64,000 bases of DNA from NCBI RefSeq assembly GCF_003478445.1, contig NZ_QUET01000014.1:1-64000 (forward strand), read 5' to 3'. A model generated the notes under the pieces. That model was not told the origin of the DNA, made no database searches, and saw only the letters and a list, made by a program, of their open reading frames with translations. Positions 29,800 through 38,719 of the stretch are shown here, piece after piece. The position numbers and the translations under genes are program-made. The first letter of the stretch is position 1. Every line of letters begins with the position of its first letter. The DNA comes from Roseburia sp. AM59-24XD (GTDB lineage: Bacteria > Bacillota > Clostridia > Lachnospirales > Lachnospiraceae).

Positions 29800-31110
29800 T
29801 CACTTAGGAACGATCGCATTCGGATATATTTTCTGCAAACGGACATCGTCGTAATGAGTGTCCGACCATTTCTGCCATTCGGAAACTGCCTCCACACCTT
29901 TGCTCCGTTCATCATAACGGACCAGTGCCATACACGATACTGCGATGTTGCAGCTCATAAATACAACGAGAAGCCAGACGATCACCTTACCTGCCTTGAC
30001 CGGAAGCATCTCGATAAGCTTCTCCGTCTTCGGCAGAAATGCCTTAAACCACACAACCGCCGCAAATCCCCAGAAAAAACAGTACAGCAGATTGATCCTG
30101 CCCCCAAGATTGAACGGGATCTTGCTGTAATCCCAGAATACCTTTCCGAATACAAGCTCTGTAAATACACTGCAGAGATATTCATACGCACCGCCTAAGA
30201 GGGTGCCGGTCAGGAAAAGAAAACGGTCACTCCGGTTGCGGTACTGATAGAGCATCCAGGATACCAGTGCGATTGCAAGCCCCCATACAATGCTAAACGG
30301 TCCCCACACTACACTGCTGCGGCTCATCCACACTCCGGCACGCACGCGGCAGAAGATCGTCTCTGTGATATCTCCCAGAAAGGCTCCGATCATAAACAGG
30401 CTGACAATCTTATAAAAACCGCATCCTGCCGCAAAGCATTTCGTGCCGGTCTGCTGTGGGATATCCGAAACCTGCGTCTTCTTCGCCTTCGGATATGCCT
30501 TATGAATACGACGATCCACGAACCGGACAATCTTAGCGCGAAGCTTTGATTCTACCCGTCCAAGACTGTGTTCGGCTGCCTCCCAGCGCTCGGGATGACT
30601 GCTTTTGCCAGTCAGAAGCAGGAATGAACCTAATATATCAATCACCAGCACTCCCGCAAGAACCAGAAGAATGACCTTCATCAGGATCCCCGGCAAAAAC
30701 AGGATCAGCTTTAGCAATAAATAATTGGTCCAGCGCACGGTGATAAAGCCGAACACGCCCCACATCAGAGATGCTGTCAGACAGATATAACCGTCCAGAT
30801 TCCAATGCCGCTCCGAATAATCCCACCATCGTTCCTTAAATGCCTTCTCGATCAGATGACCGCTAATCCATTCTGCGATCGTCGCATAAAGGACCGCAAA
30901 AATAAACAGCCAGAATCCATCAAGCTCCTGCAGGCCAATCGCCATACACACCGCTGTGATACCGTATATAACACAAAACGGACCGTTTACAAGACCTCTG
31001 TTGGCGAATTTCCTCTGCTTCCATGTTGCAAGAACCGTCTCCAATATCCACCCGCCAAAGGAGTAAATAAAAAACAGCCACAACAATTCATATCCGGTAA
31101 ATTGATGCAT
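29800..31110 (-). CDS. Polytopic membrane protein with two PF06541-like (putative CmpB permease) repeats
   Basis: This protein of about 436 residues has two similar membrane halves. The first opens with YSFGGWILETV and has LVNGPFCVIYGI. The second has GAFLGDITETIF and VVWGPFSIVWGL. The paired motifs, E-T-[VI] in a helix followed by NGP/WGP-F, mark the PF06541 family often named putative ABC transporter permease, whose function is not established. A basic linker (about 190-230) joins the halves, and a short soluble tail follows the last helix. I took the ATG at 31110 (MHQFTGYELL) because GGAGAA lies six bases upstream; the frame extends to 31191. It precedes the TAXI and GltS genes on the same strand. 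Confidence 0.8.
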   Translation of the reverse strand: MHQFTGYELLWLFFIYSFGGWILETVLATWKQRKFANRGLVNGPFCVIYGITAVCMAIGLQELDGFWLFIFAVLYATIAEWISGHLIEKAFKERWWDYSERHWNLDGYICLTASLMWGVFGFITVRWTNYLLLKLILFLPGILMKVILLVLAGVLVIDILGSFLLLTGKSSHPERWEAAEHSLGRVESKLRAKIVRFVDRRIHKAYPKAKKTQVSDIPQQTGTKCFAAGCGFYKIVSLFMIGAFLGDITETIFCRVRAGVWMSRSSVVWGPFSIVWGLAIALVSWMLYQYRNRSDRFLFLTGTLLGGAYEYLCSVFTELVFGKVFWDYSKIPFNLGGRINLLYCFFWGFAAVVWFKAFLPKTEKLIEMLPVKAGKVIVWLLVVFMSCNIAVSCMALVRYDERSKGVEAVSEWQKWSDTHYDDVRLQKIYPNAIVPK

Positions 31111-31191
31111 GCTTTTCTCCATTTCCTGTGCCTGTTGCACATTTATCGTATAAAATATTGTTATTTTACCATTTTTCCTGCCGGAATACAA

Positions 31192-31235
31192 ATAACTCCT
31201 GTACCGGAAGAAAATACTTCCAATACAGGAGTTAT
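31192..31235 (-). terminator. Long hairpin between pstC and the membrane-protein gene
   Basis: A 12-base inverted repeat (ATAACTCCTGTA and its complement) encloses a second inner repeat (GGAAG/CTTCC), giving a long two-part stem. The minus-strand side is not followed by a clear T run. It lies about 100 bases after the pstC stop and marks the end of the pstS-pstC unit, exactly where pstA would be expected to begin. Confidence 0.6.
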
Positions 31236-31331
31236 CGCATTATGCAAAATACTCTGTTATATTATAAAGGCAAAAGCAGTCCGCTTTGTATCGTTACATA
31301 CAAATTGTTATCCTGTGTCTGCCCCGCCCGT

Positions 31332-32228
31332 TTATGTGTTTGCGTTTCTTTTCTTCAAAAGGGAAAATAACAGATTGATGATCAGGATGAAGATAAAGAG
31401 TACAACACCCGTTGCAATCAATGCTTCCCTGTGAAGATCGGTCGCATATCCCATATCGATTACGATATTGGCGGTCATAGTACGAACACCGTCGAAGATC
31501 GATCCCGGCACTCGTGGCTGGTTACCGGCTACCATGATCACAGCCATGGTCTCACCGATCGCACGCCCCACACCAAGGATCACCGCTGCCATAATGCCGG
31601 ACTTTGCTGCCGGCACGACTGTCATAAATACACTTCTCTCATGAGTTGCTCCCAGTGCCAGAGCACCCTGATAATAAGAATCCGGCACCGCCCGTATCGC
31701 CGACTCTGACACATTGATAATGGTTGGCAGGATCATCATACCAAGCAGCACCGAGGCTGTCAGGATACTCTGTCCCGTTGTTGTCATCTGATACTGCATC
31801 AGGATAGGCCGGAAGGTGTTACGCACAAACGGCACCAACACCATCAGACCGAAGAAGCCGTACACAACGGATGGAATTCCTGCCAGAAGCTCTACGCCCG
31901 GCTTTAAGATCTTATACAGCTTTTTCGGGCAAAATCTTGCCATGAAAACCGCCATCAGAAGTCCGACCGGCACACCTACAATGATTGCTCCTATCGTCAC
32001 ATAGATACTGCCAACGATCGTAGAGAAAATACCAAACAGGTTACTGCCCGGTTTCCATTCTGTTCCTAACAGAAACTCCTTCAGACCGATCTTTGCAATA
32101 CCCGGAATTCCGTTACTGAGCAGGAAGATACAGATCAATGCAACCGACAGAATGGAGATGCAGGCACAGATCAGAAATACGATCTCCATAACGATCTCTT
32201 TAATATTACTCACATGTAATTGTTTCAT
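31332..32228 (-). CDS. pstC: Phosphate ABC transporter permease PstC
   Basis: PstC pairs with PstA to form the phosphate channel. Six hydrophobic segments are visible, and the permease loop AIRAVPDSYYQGALALGATHE followed by GRAIGETMAV fits the family. The 298 residues are of normal length. The ATG follows AAAGGATATGG. pstS precedes it, but the genes that normally follow (pstA, pstB, phoU) lie more than 27 kb away at 1.2-3.8 kb. This is the only pstC in the window, so the two clusters together should encode one transporter. Confidence 0.95.
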   Translation of the reverse strand: MKQLHVSNIKEIVMEIVFLICACISILSVALICIFLLSNGIPGIAKIGLKEFLLGTEWKPGSNLFGIFSTIVGSIYVTIGAIIVGVPVGLLMAVFMARFCPKKLYKILKPGVELLAGIPSVVYGFFGLMVLVPFVRNTFRPILMQYQMTTTGQSILTASVLLGMMILPTIINVSESAIRAVPDSYYQGALALGATHERSVFMTVVPAAKSGIMAAVILGVGRAIGETMAVIMVAGNQPRVPGSIFDGVRTMTANIVIDMGYATDLHREALIATGVVLFIFILIINLLFSLLKKRNANT

Positions 32229-32378
32229 AATGCCATATCCTTTCGCACATCTTAATAATGCATTTGTTTCTCATATCCTATGCATATATTTCATGTCACT
32301 GATATGCCAGACAGCCTCACAGCTGCCCGGCATACGAGTTATGTATATCAAATTTCGGTTGTGACACACCTGCGTCAA

Positions 32379-33293
32379 TTACTCGGTCACGTCGCTCCAG
32401 TCAGTAACCTCACCGGTGAAGATCTTCTTAACCATGTCGGTTGTGATCTCTGTACGTGTATTCTGTGTATTGACGATTACTGCAATACCATCGAGTGCAA
32501 TTGCCTGAGAGGTCAGACCTTTATCCTTCTCACTGTCCTCAAGCTCTCTGGATGCCATACCGATATCACAGGTACCGTCTGCTGCTGCAGTCATACCTGT
32601 TGTGGAATCGCTCTCCTGAATCTCGATCTCAGCCTTCTTGTTTACTGCCTTGTATGCCTCAGCAAGCTTCTCCATAACCGGTGTAACGGATGAGGAACCT
32701 GCAACAACAAGCTTTCCGCTCTCCCCGCTGCTCTTAAATGCCTTTGCATCATCTACAGAAGCGATGTAACCGTTGTCCTCAACAACCTTCTGACCTTCCT
32801 CGCTCAGGATGTAATCGATAAAGTCCTGCGCAAGCTTTCCCGGTGTTCCTTTTGTTGCAATGTTGAACGGACGGGAAAGGCTGTACTTGCCATCCTTGAT
32901 GTTCTGCGCTGTCGGCTCAACACCGTCTACGTTTAATGCCTTTACTGTGTCATTTAAAGAACCGGTGGAAGAATATCCGATCGCATACTCATCACCGGAA
33001 ACGGTAGTCATCATGATCTCTGTACTGTTAGAGATGATTGCATCTGCTGTTGTATTGTCTGTCTTATTGCCATCCGCATCCTTTTCTTCTACACCGGTAA
33101 GCTCTACGAAAGCACCTCTGGTACCGGAACCATCCTCACGGGAAACAACACTGATCGGCTGGCTTGCACTGCCGGAATCAGATCCGGAACCTGCATCAGA
33201 GCTGCTTGCTCCGTTGCTGCTGCCACAGCCTGTCATTAATGCTGCTGTACACATTACACTCATTGCGATTGCCAATAATTTTCTCTTTCTCAT
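32379..33293 (-). CDS. pstS: PstS-type phosphate-binding lipoprotein, first copy, circularly permuted
   Basis: This phosphate-binding lipoprotein has an export leader ending LMTGC (Cys23), a Ser/Gly-rich linker (24-44), then the two lobes in reversed order. VVSREDGSGTRGAF (49-62) and the YSLSRPF segment come first. VAGSSSVTPVMEKLAEAY (197-214), the CDIGMASREL segment and the closing IFTGEVTDWSDV (291-302) come second. In canonical PstS the last segment runs straight into the first, so the present order is a circular permutation. I chose the ATG at 33293 because GAGG lies six bases upstream; a second ATG lies four codons earlier. The gene has its own PhoP-box leader and is followed by pstC. 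Length is 304 residues. Confidence 0.92.
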   Translation of the reverse strand: MRKRKLLAIAMSVMCTAALMTGCGSSNGASSSDAGSGSDSGSASQPISVVSREDGSGTRGAFVELTGVEEKDADGNKTDNTTADAIISNSTEIMMTTVSGDEYAIGYSSTGSLNDTVKALNVDGVEPTAQNIKDGKYSLSRPFNIATKGTPGKLAQDFIDYILSEEGQKVVEDNGYIASVDDAKAFKSSGESGKLVVAGSSSVTPVMEKLAEAYKAVNKKAEIEIQESDSTTGMTAAADGTCDIGMASRELEDSEKDKGLTSQAIALDGIAVIVNTQNTRTEITTDMVKKIFTGEVTDWSDVTE

Positions 33294-33432
33294 AATTATC
33301 CTCATTTCTGCGCTGCATCTCTTCTTTTCTAATTTTATTATCTACACACATCCTATGGAAGCTTTCCTCCCAGACCATGACGGTCCGAAAGGTCACCTGC
33401 AGCTTCATATCCGGCAGCGCGCAAAATATAAA

Positions 33433-33454
33433 GCCACCGTCTTTCGACGATGAC
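33433..33454 (-). terminator. GAAA-loop hairpin in the pstS leader
   Basis: On the minus strand GTCATCGTC and GACGGTGGC form a nine-pair stem (with G-U pairs) around a GAAA tetraloop, followed by TTTATATTTT. It lies just after the PhoP-box promoter and corresponds in position and sequence to the pstA leader hairpin. It may be an attenuator or a 5' stabilising element. Confidence 0.55.
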
Positions 33455-33473
33455 TATATATTAAAATGAGAAC

Positions 33474-33523
33474 GTAAAATCTACTATCGTTTTTAAGTCA
33501 ATTTTGTGTAAAACCTTTGTGAA
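33474..33523 (-). promoter_or_regulatory. PhoP-box promoter for pstS-pstC
   Basis: Three minus-strand hexamers, TTCACA (33523-33518), TTTACA (33512-33507) and TTGACT (33501-33496), are spaced exactly 11 bases apart. They are followed by the block GATAGTAGATTTTAC (33488-33474), also found before pstA. The boxes overlap the final codons and stop of the precorrin-2 dehydrogenase gene. PhoP control is inferred. Confidence 0.78.
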
Positions 33524-34130
33524 GTATTTCCTCCATCTCCGGAACGGACAAAGCCCTCGAAAGCTCTCTGCTCCTATGTATCACCTTCCGGTAAAACTGC
33601 TTACGCTGTTCTTCGGTGTCAAAATGCTCCTTCACCGCAGGGCGGAGCTGCCCCAGATGCGCATTGAGCTGTCCGTAATACTCCGGGATCTGTTCCTGCA
33701 GTTCCCTCCGCAGTCCCTTGATCAGTGCCGGACTGTTACCGCCGCTGGAAAATCCTGCCACAATGTCACCCTGCTTGACCAGTGACGGAAAGTAAAAGCT
33801 GCATTTGTCCTTGTCATCGACAACATTGACCAGAATCCTGCGCTGCCTGCACCGCTCAGATATCTGACAGTTACACTGCTCGTCATCGGTCGCCGCGATC
33901 ACAAAAAACATCCCCTCCAGATCCTTCTCTTCATACTCCCGGCATACAATGGTAAGCTTCGGATATTCTGCCGCCAGCTCCCGGATCGCCTCGCAGATTT
34001 CCGGTGCAACTATCCGGATCGATACGCCAAACGGGATCAGCTCCCGGATCTTGCGAAATGCCACGTCTCCGCCGCCAACCACAAGACACTGCTTTCCCTC
34101 CAGCTCTATAAAAAATGGAAAATAAGCCAT
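33498..34130 (-). CDS. Precorrin-2 dehydrogenase (siroheme synthase N-terminal type)
   Basis: This enzyme should oxidise precorrin-2 to sirohydrochlorin with NAD+, a step of siroheme and cobalamin synthesis. The N-terminus carries the Rossmann nucleotide site VVGGGDVAFRKI, and further on NVVDDKDKCSFYFPS and GNSPALIKGLR match the SirC/Met8/CysG-N family. I chose the ATG at 34130 (MAYFPFFIEL) with GGAGAG upstream; the frame extends to 34196. The resulting protein has 210 residues. No other tetrapyrrole gene is present in the window. Its last seven codons overlap the PhoP boxes of pstS. Confidence 0.9.
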   Translation of the reverse strand: MAYFPFFIELEGKQCLVVGGGDVAFRKIRELIPFGVSIRIVAPEICEAIRELAAEYPKLTIVCREYEEKDLEGMFFVIAATDDEQCNCQISERCRQRRILVNVVDDKDKCSFYFPSLVKQGDIVAGFSSGGNSPALIKGLRRELQEQIPEYYGQLNAHLGQLRPAVKEHFDTEEQRKQFYRKVIHRSRELSRALSVPEMEEILHKGFTQN

Positions 34131-34257
34131 ATTTCTCTCCGTTTCGTAAGTTCTTTCGCAAATGCTATCTCCGGTTCCGGCACCAGAAAATAACACTTAT
34201 CCTGCTTTCTATGTATTTTCTTGTATCTTAGTGCAGGCAGATGTTATTTCTTAAATC

Positions 34258-35190
34258 TTAACGCAGGCAGATATATACGACATATCCCGCATACATCGCG
34301 AGCATCACTGCCCCCTCCCAGCGCACCAGCTTCTGCTTCGTCCACGCAAAGCACAACACGATGGCACTCATCACAACAAGCACAATGATATCAATGATAT
34401 TCTCCATCTGAAATACCATCGGGTGAAGGGCTGCCGAAATTCCAAGAACAAATAATATATTAAAGATATTGGAGCCGATCACATTGCCGAGTGCCATGTC
34501 AACCTCATGCTTGCGGGCTGCCACAATGGAGGTCACAAGCTCCGGCAGACTGGTACCAAAAGCAACGATCGTAAGACCGATCAGATTCTGGCTCATTCCG
34601 AAGAATCTCGCAATGGCAGATGCCGCATTCACGACAAGCTGACCGCCCCCTGCGATGGCTGCCGCACCACCGACAATATAGAAAACACACTGCCAGATCG
34701 GACGGATCTCATATTCATCCTCATCAGATGCACTCTCACTGCGCGCCTTCTGTGCAGAACGTATCATCCAGAAAAGGAAGCCTGCAAAAAACACCAGCAG
34801 GATCACACCGTCAATACGTCCCAGTGTCATGCTGATCCAGCCAAGCACCATCAGCAACAGAGCCACAAATACCGAAAACGGAAACTCTCCGGTAAGGGTA
34901 GAGCGGCTGACTGTCAGCGGACAAAACAGTGCGCACATACCACATACGACCATCAGGTTAAAGATATTGGAGCCGACTGCATTACCGACAGCCACTCCGG
35001 TATTACCGGATAACGCCGCACTGATGCTGACCGCACACTCCGGCAGACTCGTTCCCATCGCCACGATTGTCAGTCCGATAATAATGGATGGCACACGCAG
35101 CCTCTTGGCAATGCTGGAGCTTCCATCGACGAAAAAATCTGCCCCCTTGATCAACAGGACAAACCCTATCACTAATAATAAATAATCCAT
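34258..35190 (-). CDS. Calcium/sodium antiporter (CaCA family, YrbG-like)
   Basis: This 310-residue membrane protein has about ten helices in two inverted halves. The alpha-repeat signatures are present in both: GLTIVAMGTSLPECAVS and NAVGSNIFNL in the first, GLTIVAFGTSLPELVTS and NVIGSNIFNI in the second. The acidic residue in GTSLPE binds the cation in this family. An acidic cytoplasmic loop (around 150-160) joins the halves. It is expected to exchange Na+ or H+ for Ca2+. It lies between spoIVB and the precorrin-2 dehydrogenase gene with no evident functional link to either. Confidence 0.93.
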   Translation of the reverse strand: MDYLLLVIGFVLLIKGADFFVDGSSSIAKRLRVPSIIIGLTIVAMGTSLPECAVSISAALSGNTGVAVGNAVGSNIFNLMVVCGMCALFCPLTVSRSTLTGEFPFSVFVALLLMVLGWISMTLGRIDGVILLVFFAGFLFWMIRSAQKARSESASDEDEYEIRPIWQCVFYIVGGAAAIAGGGQLVVNAASAIARFFGMSQNLIGLTIVAFGTSLPELVTSIVAARKHEVDMALGNVIGSNIFNILFVLGISAALHPMVFQMENIIDIIVLVVMSAIVLCFAWTKQKLVRWEGAVMLAMYAGYVVYICLR

Positions 35191-35323
35191 TATTCTTCCT
35201 CTTTCTTTCTGTTGGTATCCTAAAACCCCTGAAACCTGCTCTCATAGCCGATTTCAAATAAGCATATGAACAAATCTTATAGCAGACAGAGGACTTTGTC
35301 AATGGCTCAAAACACACTCTCGC

Positions 35324-36645
35324 TCAAAGCATGTTCTCGAGGAATGTCGCATAGCCTCTGGTAACATCCCGCACAAAGACATGTGTGACAGCGCCGATGC
35401 ATTTTCCGTTCTGAAGGATCGGCGCCCCGCTCATGCCCTGTACAATACCGCCGGCCTTTTCTAAAAGCTCCGGATCTGTCACATGAATCTCCATGCCTTT
35501 ATTATCCTTCGAGGAAAGATTGATCTTCTCAATCTCTACCTCGTACTCCTTAACCTGATCATCCAGCTGACAGCGTATCACCGCCTTGCCCTTTCGGACA
35601 TCCTGCTTGCACGCCGCCTCACATGCTTTATCCTCCTGATATTGGTATGCCCTGTTGGTGATCTGCCCGGTAATGCCTAGCAAGGTATTGTTCTCAATCT
35701 CTCCGAGCCGGTTCTCCTTACCAAGCTGAACATACCCTGCCAGCTGTCCCGGCGTACCGTTCTTCCCCCTTACCACATGATCGATCCCCGCCGGATACAG
35801 TCCGCCGTTCTGCAGCCGGATCAAAAGATCCGTATCCGCGTCCGTGATTCCATGTCCCAGCGCCGCAAACTGATTCTCCGGCGTCACAAAGGTGAGCGTC
35901 CCGATCCCCTCGGTGTCCTCTCTGAGCCACACGCCGATCTGGTAGCTTCCATCCGCCGCCCGGACCGGAGTCAGCTTCACCTGAATCCTTCCGGAATCGC
36001 GCTTGACGCTTAGGATCATCTGCTTTGCACCGTTCTTCTGCACAAGACGACTGACATCCCGGATCGTCACAACCTTCCGACCGTTCACTGCATAAATGTA
36101 ATCTCCTGTCTGCAGCTTATTGTATGCCGGTGTCTGCTCCTCTCCCCCGGCTGCCGCGATCCGCCCTGTTCCCAGCACCATCACACCGTCCGCATGAATA
36201 TAAAGGCCGACCGCCTTTCCGGCAGGCATGACCTTTGTGCCCTTCCGGATATCGATCCGGATCTTCTTACAGGGAAGCCAGCCAAACAGCCGTACCTCGC
36301 CCTGCAGACTGCCGCAGTTCTGTGCGGTCACCGAAAGAGGTCCTGCCATACTGAACCGGATATGCCCGTCTGCCTTCTTCGCATGATCTATGCTTACCCT
36401 GGCAGCCTCCGCATCTGTCTGACTGACACGCACCTGCGTAAAAGGGATTCCAAAATCAATATTCTCCACTCTGTCCTGAAACAATGTAATCTCATCCGGT
36501 ATCCTGCCCCTCAACTCAAAATATCCGTACACTGCCGTAAACGCCATCACTGCGATCAGGACTCCCAGCAGACACAGGCGTACATCAGCCTCTGTCTCCC
36601 TGTCATCGCATATCTGCCGCCCTGGCGGTTTCTTCGATACCGCAT
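35324..36645 (-). CDS. spoIVB: SpoIVB signalling serine protease, broken by one frameshift near the start
   Basis: SpoIVB is secreted from the forespore and triggers pro-sigma-K processing by SpoIVFB. The PDZ region (GLYIHADGVMVLGTG, then GDYIYAVNGRKV) and the S55 peptidase domain, with catalytic His in GHGITD and Ser in GMSGAPI, are complete. The long frame opens only at a GTG at 36550 and would lack the N-terminal anchor. Upstream, an ATG at 36645 with AAGGAG seven bases before it opens MRYRRNRQGGRYAMTGRQ, then loses frame at 36564-36566. One extra G (GGG to GGGG) joins it to VLIAVMAFTAVYGYF, giving a basic N-terminus, a membrane helix and 440 residues, close to the normal size. It follows recN, as in many Firmicutes; spo0A is not next to it. 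Confidence 0.92.
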
Positions 36646-36820
36646 CCCATCACTCCTTCCAGCCATTCCTCGTAGGTCGTTCTCTTTTACGACATAGCTG
36701 TCAGAAATGCTCATTTCCTCAATGTTTACAAAAAGGGCTAAACCAGCGTTTTTCCCTCCAAGAATCACTTTGCAATTCTCGTTGTCTTAGCACTACATTA
36801 CGAGCATTTTACTATGTTAT

Positions 36821-36859
36821 AAAAAGAACGTCTGTATCTCATTATGATACAAAACGTTC
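36821..36859 (-). terminator. Terminator downstream of recN
   Basis: On the minus strand GAACGT...GTATC and GATAC...ACGTTC form an interrupted stem of about 11 pairs followed by TTTTT. It lies about 50 bases after the recN stop. The 36646-36906 interval between spoIVB and recN otherwise holds only the spoIVB leader. Confidence 0.8.
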
Positions 36860-36906
36860 TTTTCTATACGATATCTGTAAGAAATCTGCAAACAGACAAC
36901 AGCTGC

Positions 36907-38595
36907 TTATGCCCGCAGCGTAACCTTCACCTTTTCTGCCATCTGCTTCATCTCTGCCGCGCTCTCCCGGACGGAATCCGTGATCTCTACTCCGCCAAGG
37001 ATTCTTGCAAGCTCTCCGACGGATTCCTTCTCATCAAGCAGTCGGATATCCGTAGAAGTATGCTCATTCCGGCTGGTCTTCTCAATCAGATAATGCGAAT
37101 CTGCCATTGCACCGATCTGTGCCAGATGGGAAATACAGATTACCTGATGTGTCATACCGATATATGCCATCTTCTCCGCAACCATCTGTGCAGTTCTTCC
37201 GCTGATGCCGACATCTATCTCATCAAAGATCAGCGTCGGGATCTCATCGTGCTGCGCCAGCACTGCCTTTACTGCCAGCATGATTCTGGACAGCTCTCCA
37301 CCGGATGCCGCATCTCCGATCGGCTTCAGATCCATACCCGGATTCGTCGAGAGCATAAATTCCACCTCATCCTGTCCCTGACTGTTCAGATGATCCAGCG
37401 GGCGCACGGCGATCTCAAACTGCACCTGAAGGAAGTTCAGCTCCTTCAGTGCCTTGATGATCTCCTTCTCCAGGCGGCGGCTGACCTTCTGACGGATCGC
37501 AGTGATCTCAACCGCCAGACTCTTTAGTGTAGTCTCCTGCTGTGTCAGGCTTTTCAAAAGCTCCTCCCGGTACTGCTCATATTCCTCGTACTTCATCAGC
37601 TTCTCCTGAAGCTTATCCGCATACTCCTGCACCTGCGCCGTGGTAGCACCATACTTCGCCTTGATCGTCCGTACCAGATCAAGACGTGCCTCCACCTCGG
37701 CAAACCGCTCTCCTCCGGTCTCGAAATCACTCATATAATCCGAGATATCCCTGTTAAAATCGGTGAGCAGCGAATCAATATCGGAGAGCTGGTTTGCAAA
37801 CTCCTCCATCTGCGGACTGTACTCCGAAAGCTTATGCAGGATCCGCAGACTCTGACCAAGCTGCTCGGCAGCCGTGGCATTCCCCTCTCCGGTCATACCG
37901 TAGATCTCTCCCAGACCGGAAGCAATCTCCGTAGCATTGGAAAGCATCCGGTACTGTTCCGCCAGCTGTTCCTCCTCGCCATGCATGAGGGATGCCTGCT
38001 CAATCTCCTCAAGCTCATATTTCATAAAAGAGATCTCCCGAAGACGCTCCTCCTCCGGCACCTCATGCTGTGAAAGCTCCTGCTGCAATCTCTGATACTC
38101 CCGGTACCCATCTGCCATCCGCGTGATTCTGTCTCCCAGCTCCTCTCTGGCGTAGCGGTCCACGATCTCCATATGCTTCGCGCTGTGCAAAAGAGACTGC
38201 TGTTCATTCTGACCATGAATATCGATCATGATATCCGCAATGCGGCGTATCATGGCAAGCGTCACACTCTCCCCATTGATCCGGTTCACACTGCGTCCTG
38301 CCATGATCTTGCGCGAGATCAGTATCTCATCATCCTCCATGGAGATCCCCATCTCCTCCACAAGCGCACGCTGACGTTCGGTGTCTGCCCGGAAGGTCAG
38401 CTCTACAAGAGCATAATCCGCCCCCTTTCGTATCACGTCCTTCGGACTTTTCTGTCCAAGAGCCAGATTGATCGAACCGATGATGATAGACTTACCTGCA
38501 CCCGTCTCACCGGTCAGTACATTAAGGCGATCGGAGAAGTCAACCTCCACCTCGTCAATGATCGCCAGATTCTTCACATGTAAATTTACTAACAC
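36907..38595 (-). CDS. recN: DNA repair protein RecN
   Basis: RecN is an SMC-like ATPase that acts at double-strand breaks. The protein has an N-terminal Walker A GETGAGKSIIIG, a long coiled-coil middle (about 155-370), and a C-terminal ABC head with SGGELSRIMLA and LIFDEIDVGISG. I chose the GTG at 38595 (followed by LVNLHVKNLAI) because AAAGGAG lies six bases upstream. The open frame extends to 38700 with an unlikely basic tail. The 562 residues match the family. In many Firmicutes argR lies directly upstream; here the BIG2 surface-protein gene occupies that place. Confidence 0.96.
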   Translation of the reverse strand: MLVNLHVKNLAIIDEVEVDFSDRLNVLTGETGAGKSIIIGSINLALGQKSPKDVIRKGADYALVELTFRADTERQRALVEEMGISMEDDEILISRKIMAGRSVNRINGESVTLAMIRRIADIMIDIHGQNEQQSLLHSAKHMEIVDRYAREELGDRITRMADGYREYQRLQQELSQHEVPEEERLREISFMKYELEEIEQASLMHGEEEQLAEQYRMLSNATEIASGLGEIYGMTGEGNATAAEQLGQSLRILHKLSEYSPQMEEFANQLSDIDSLLTDFNRDISDYMSDFETGGERFAEVEARLDLVRTIKAKYGATTAQVQEYADKLQEKLMKYEEYEQYREELLKSLTQQETTLKSLAVEITAIRQKVSRRLEKEIIKALKELNFLQVQFEIAVRPLDHLNSQGQDEVEFMLSTNPGMDLKPIGDAASGGELSRIMLAVKAVLAQHDEIPTLIFDEIDVGISGRTAQMVAEKMAYIGMTHQVICISHLAQIGAMADSHYLIEKTSRNEHTSTDIRLLDEKESVGELARILGGVEITDSVRESAAEMKQMAEKVKVTLRA

Positions 38596-38650
38596 TGTCT
38601 GCTCCTTTCTAACAGAATAATTCCGCTTCCCTGTGGAAAGTATAGCATAA

Positions 38651-38688
38651 AGAAAACGCCTGTTCAAGACTTTTCTCGAACAGACGTT
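38651..38688 (-). terminator. Terminator downstream of the BIG2 protein gene
   Basis: AACG-C-CTGTTC pairs with GAACAG-A-CGTT around a loop of about 12 bases, with TTTTCTTT following on the minus strand. It separates the BIG2 gene from recN. Confidence 0.75.
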
Positions 38689-38719
38689 CTTTTTGTGCAA
38701 ATTGCAAAAAATTTCTAAT

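Noticed and set aside
29800..31110. A true ABC-importer permease
   Set aside because: The family name in PF06541 says permease, but no ATPase or binding-protein partner and no ABC permease loop is present, so I leave the function open.
3754..33523. Mobile-element ends or attachment sites flanking the insertion between pstC and pstA
   Set aside because: The similar sequences near 3.85 kb and 33.5 kb are PhoP-box promoters, and the second lies upstream of pstS, not at the insertion junction. I see no integrase, transposase or tRNA gene.
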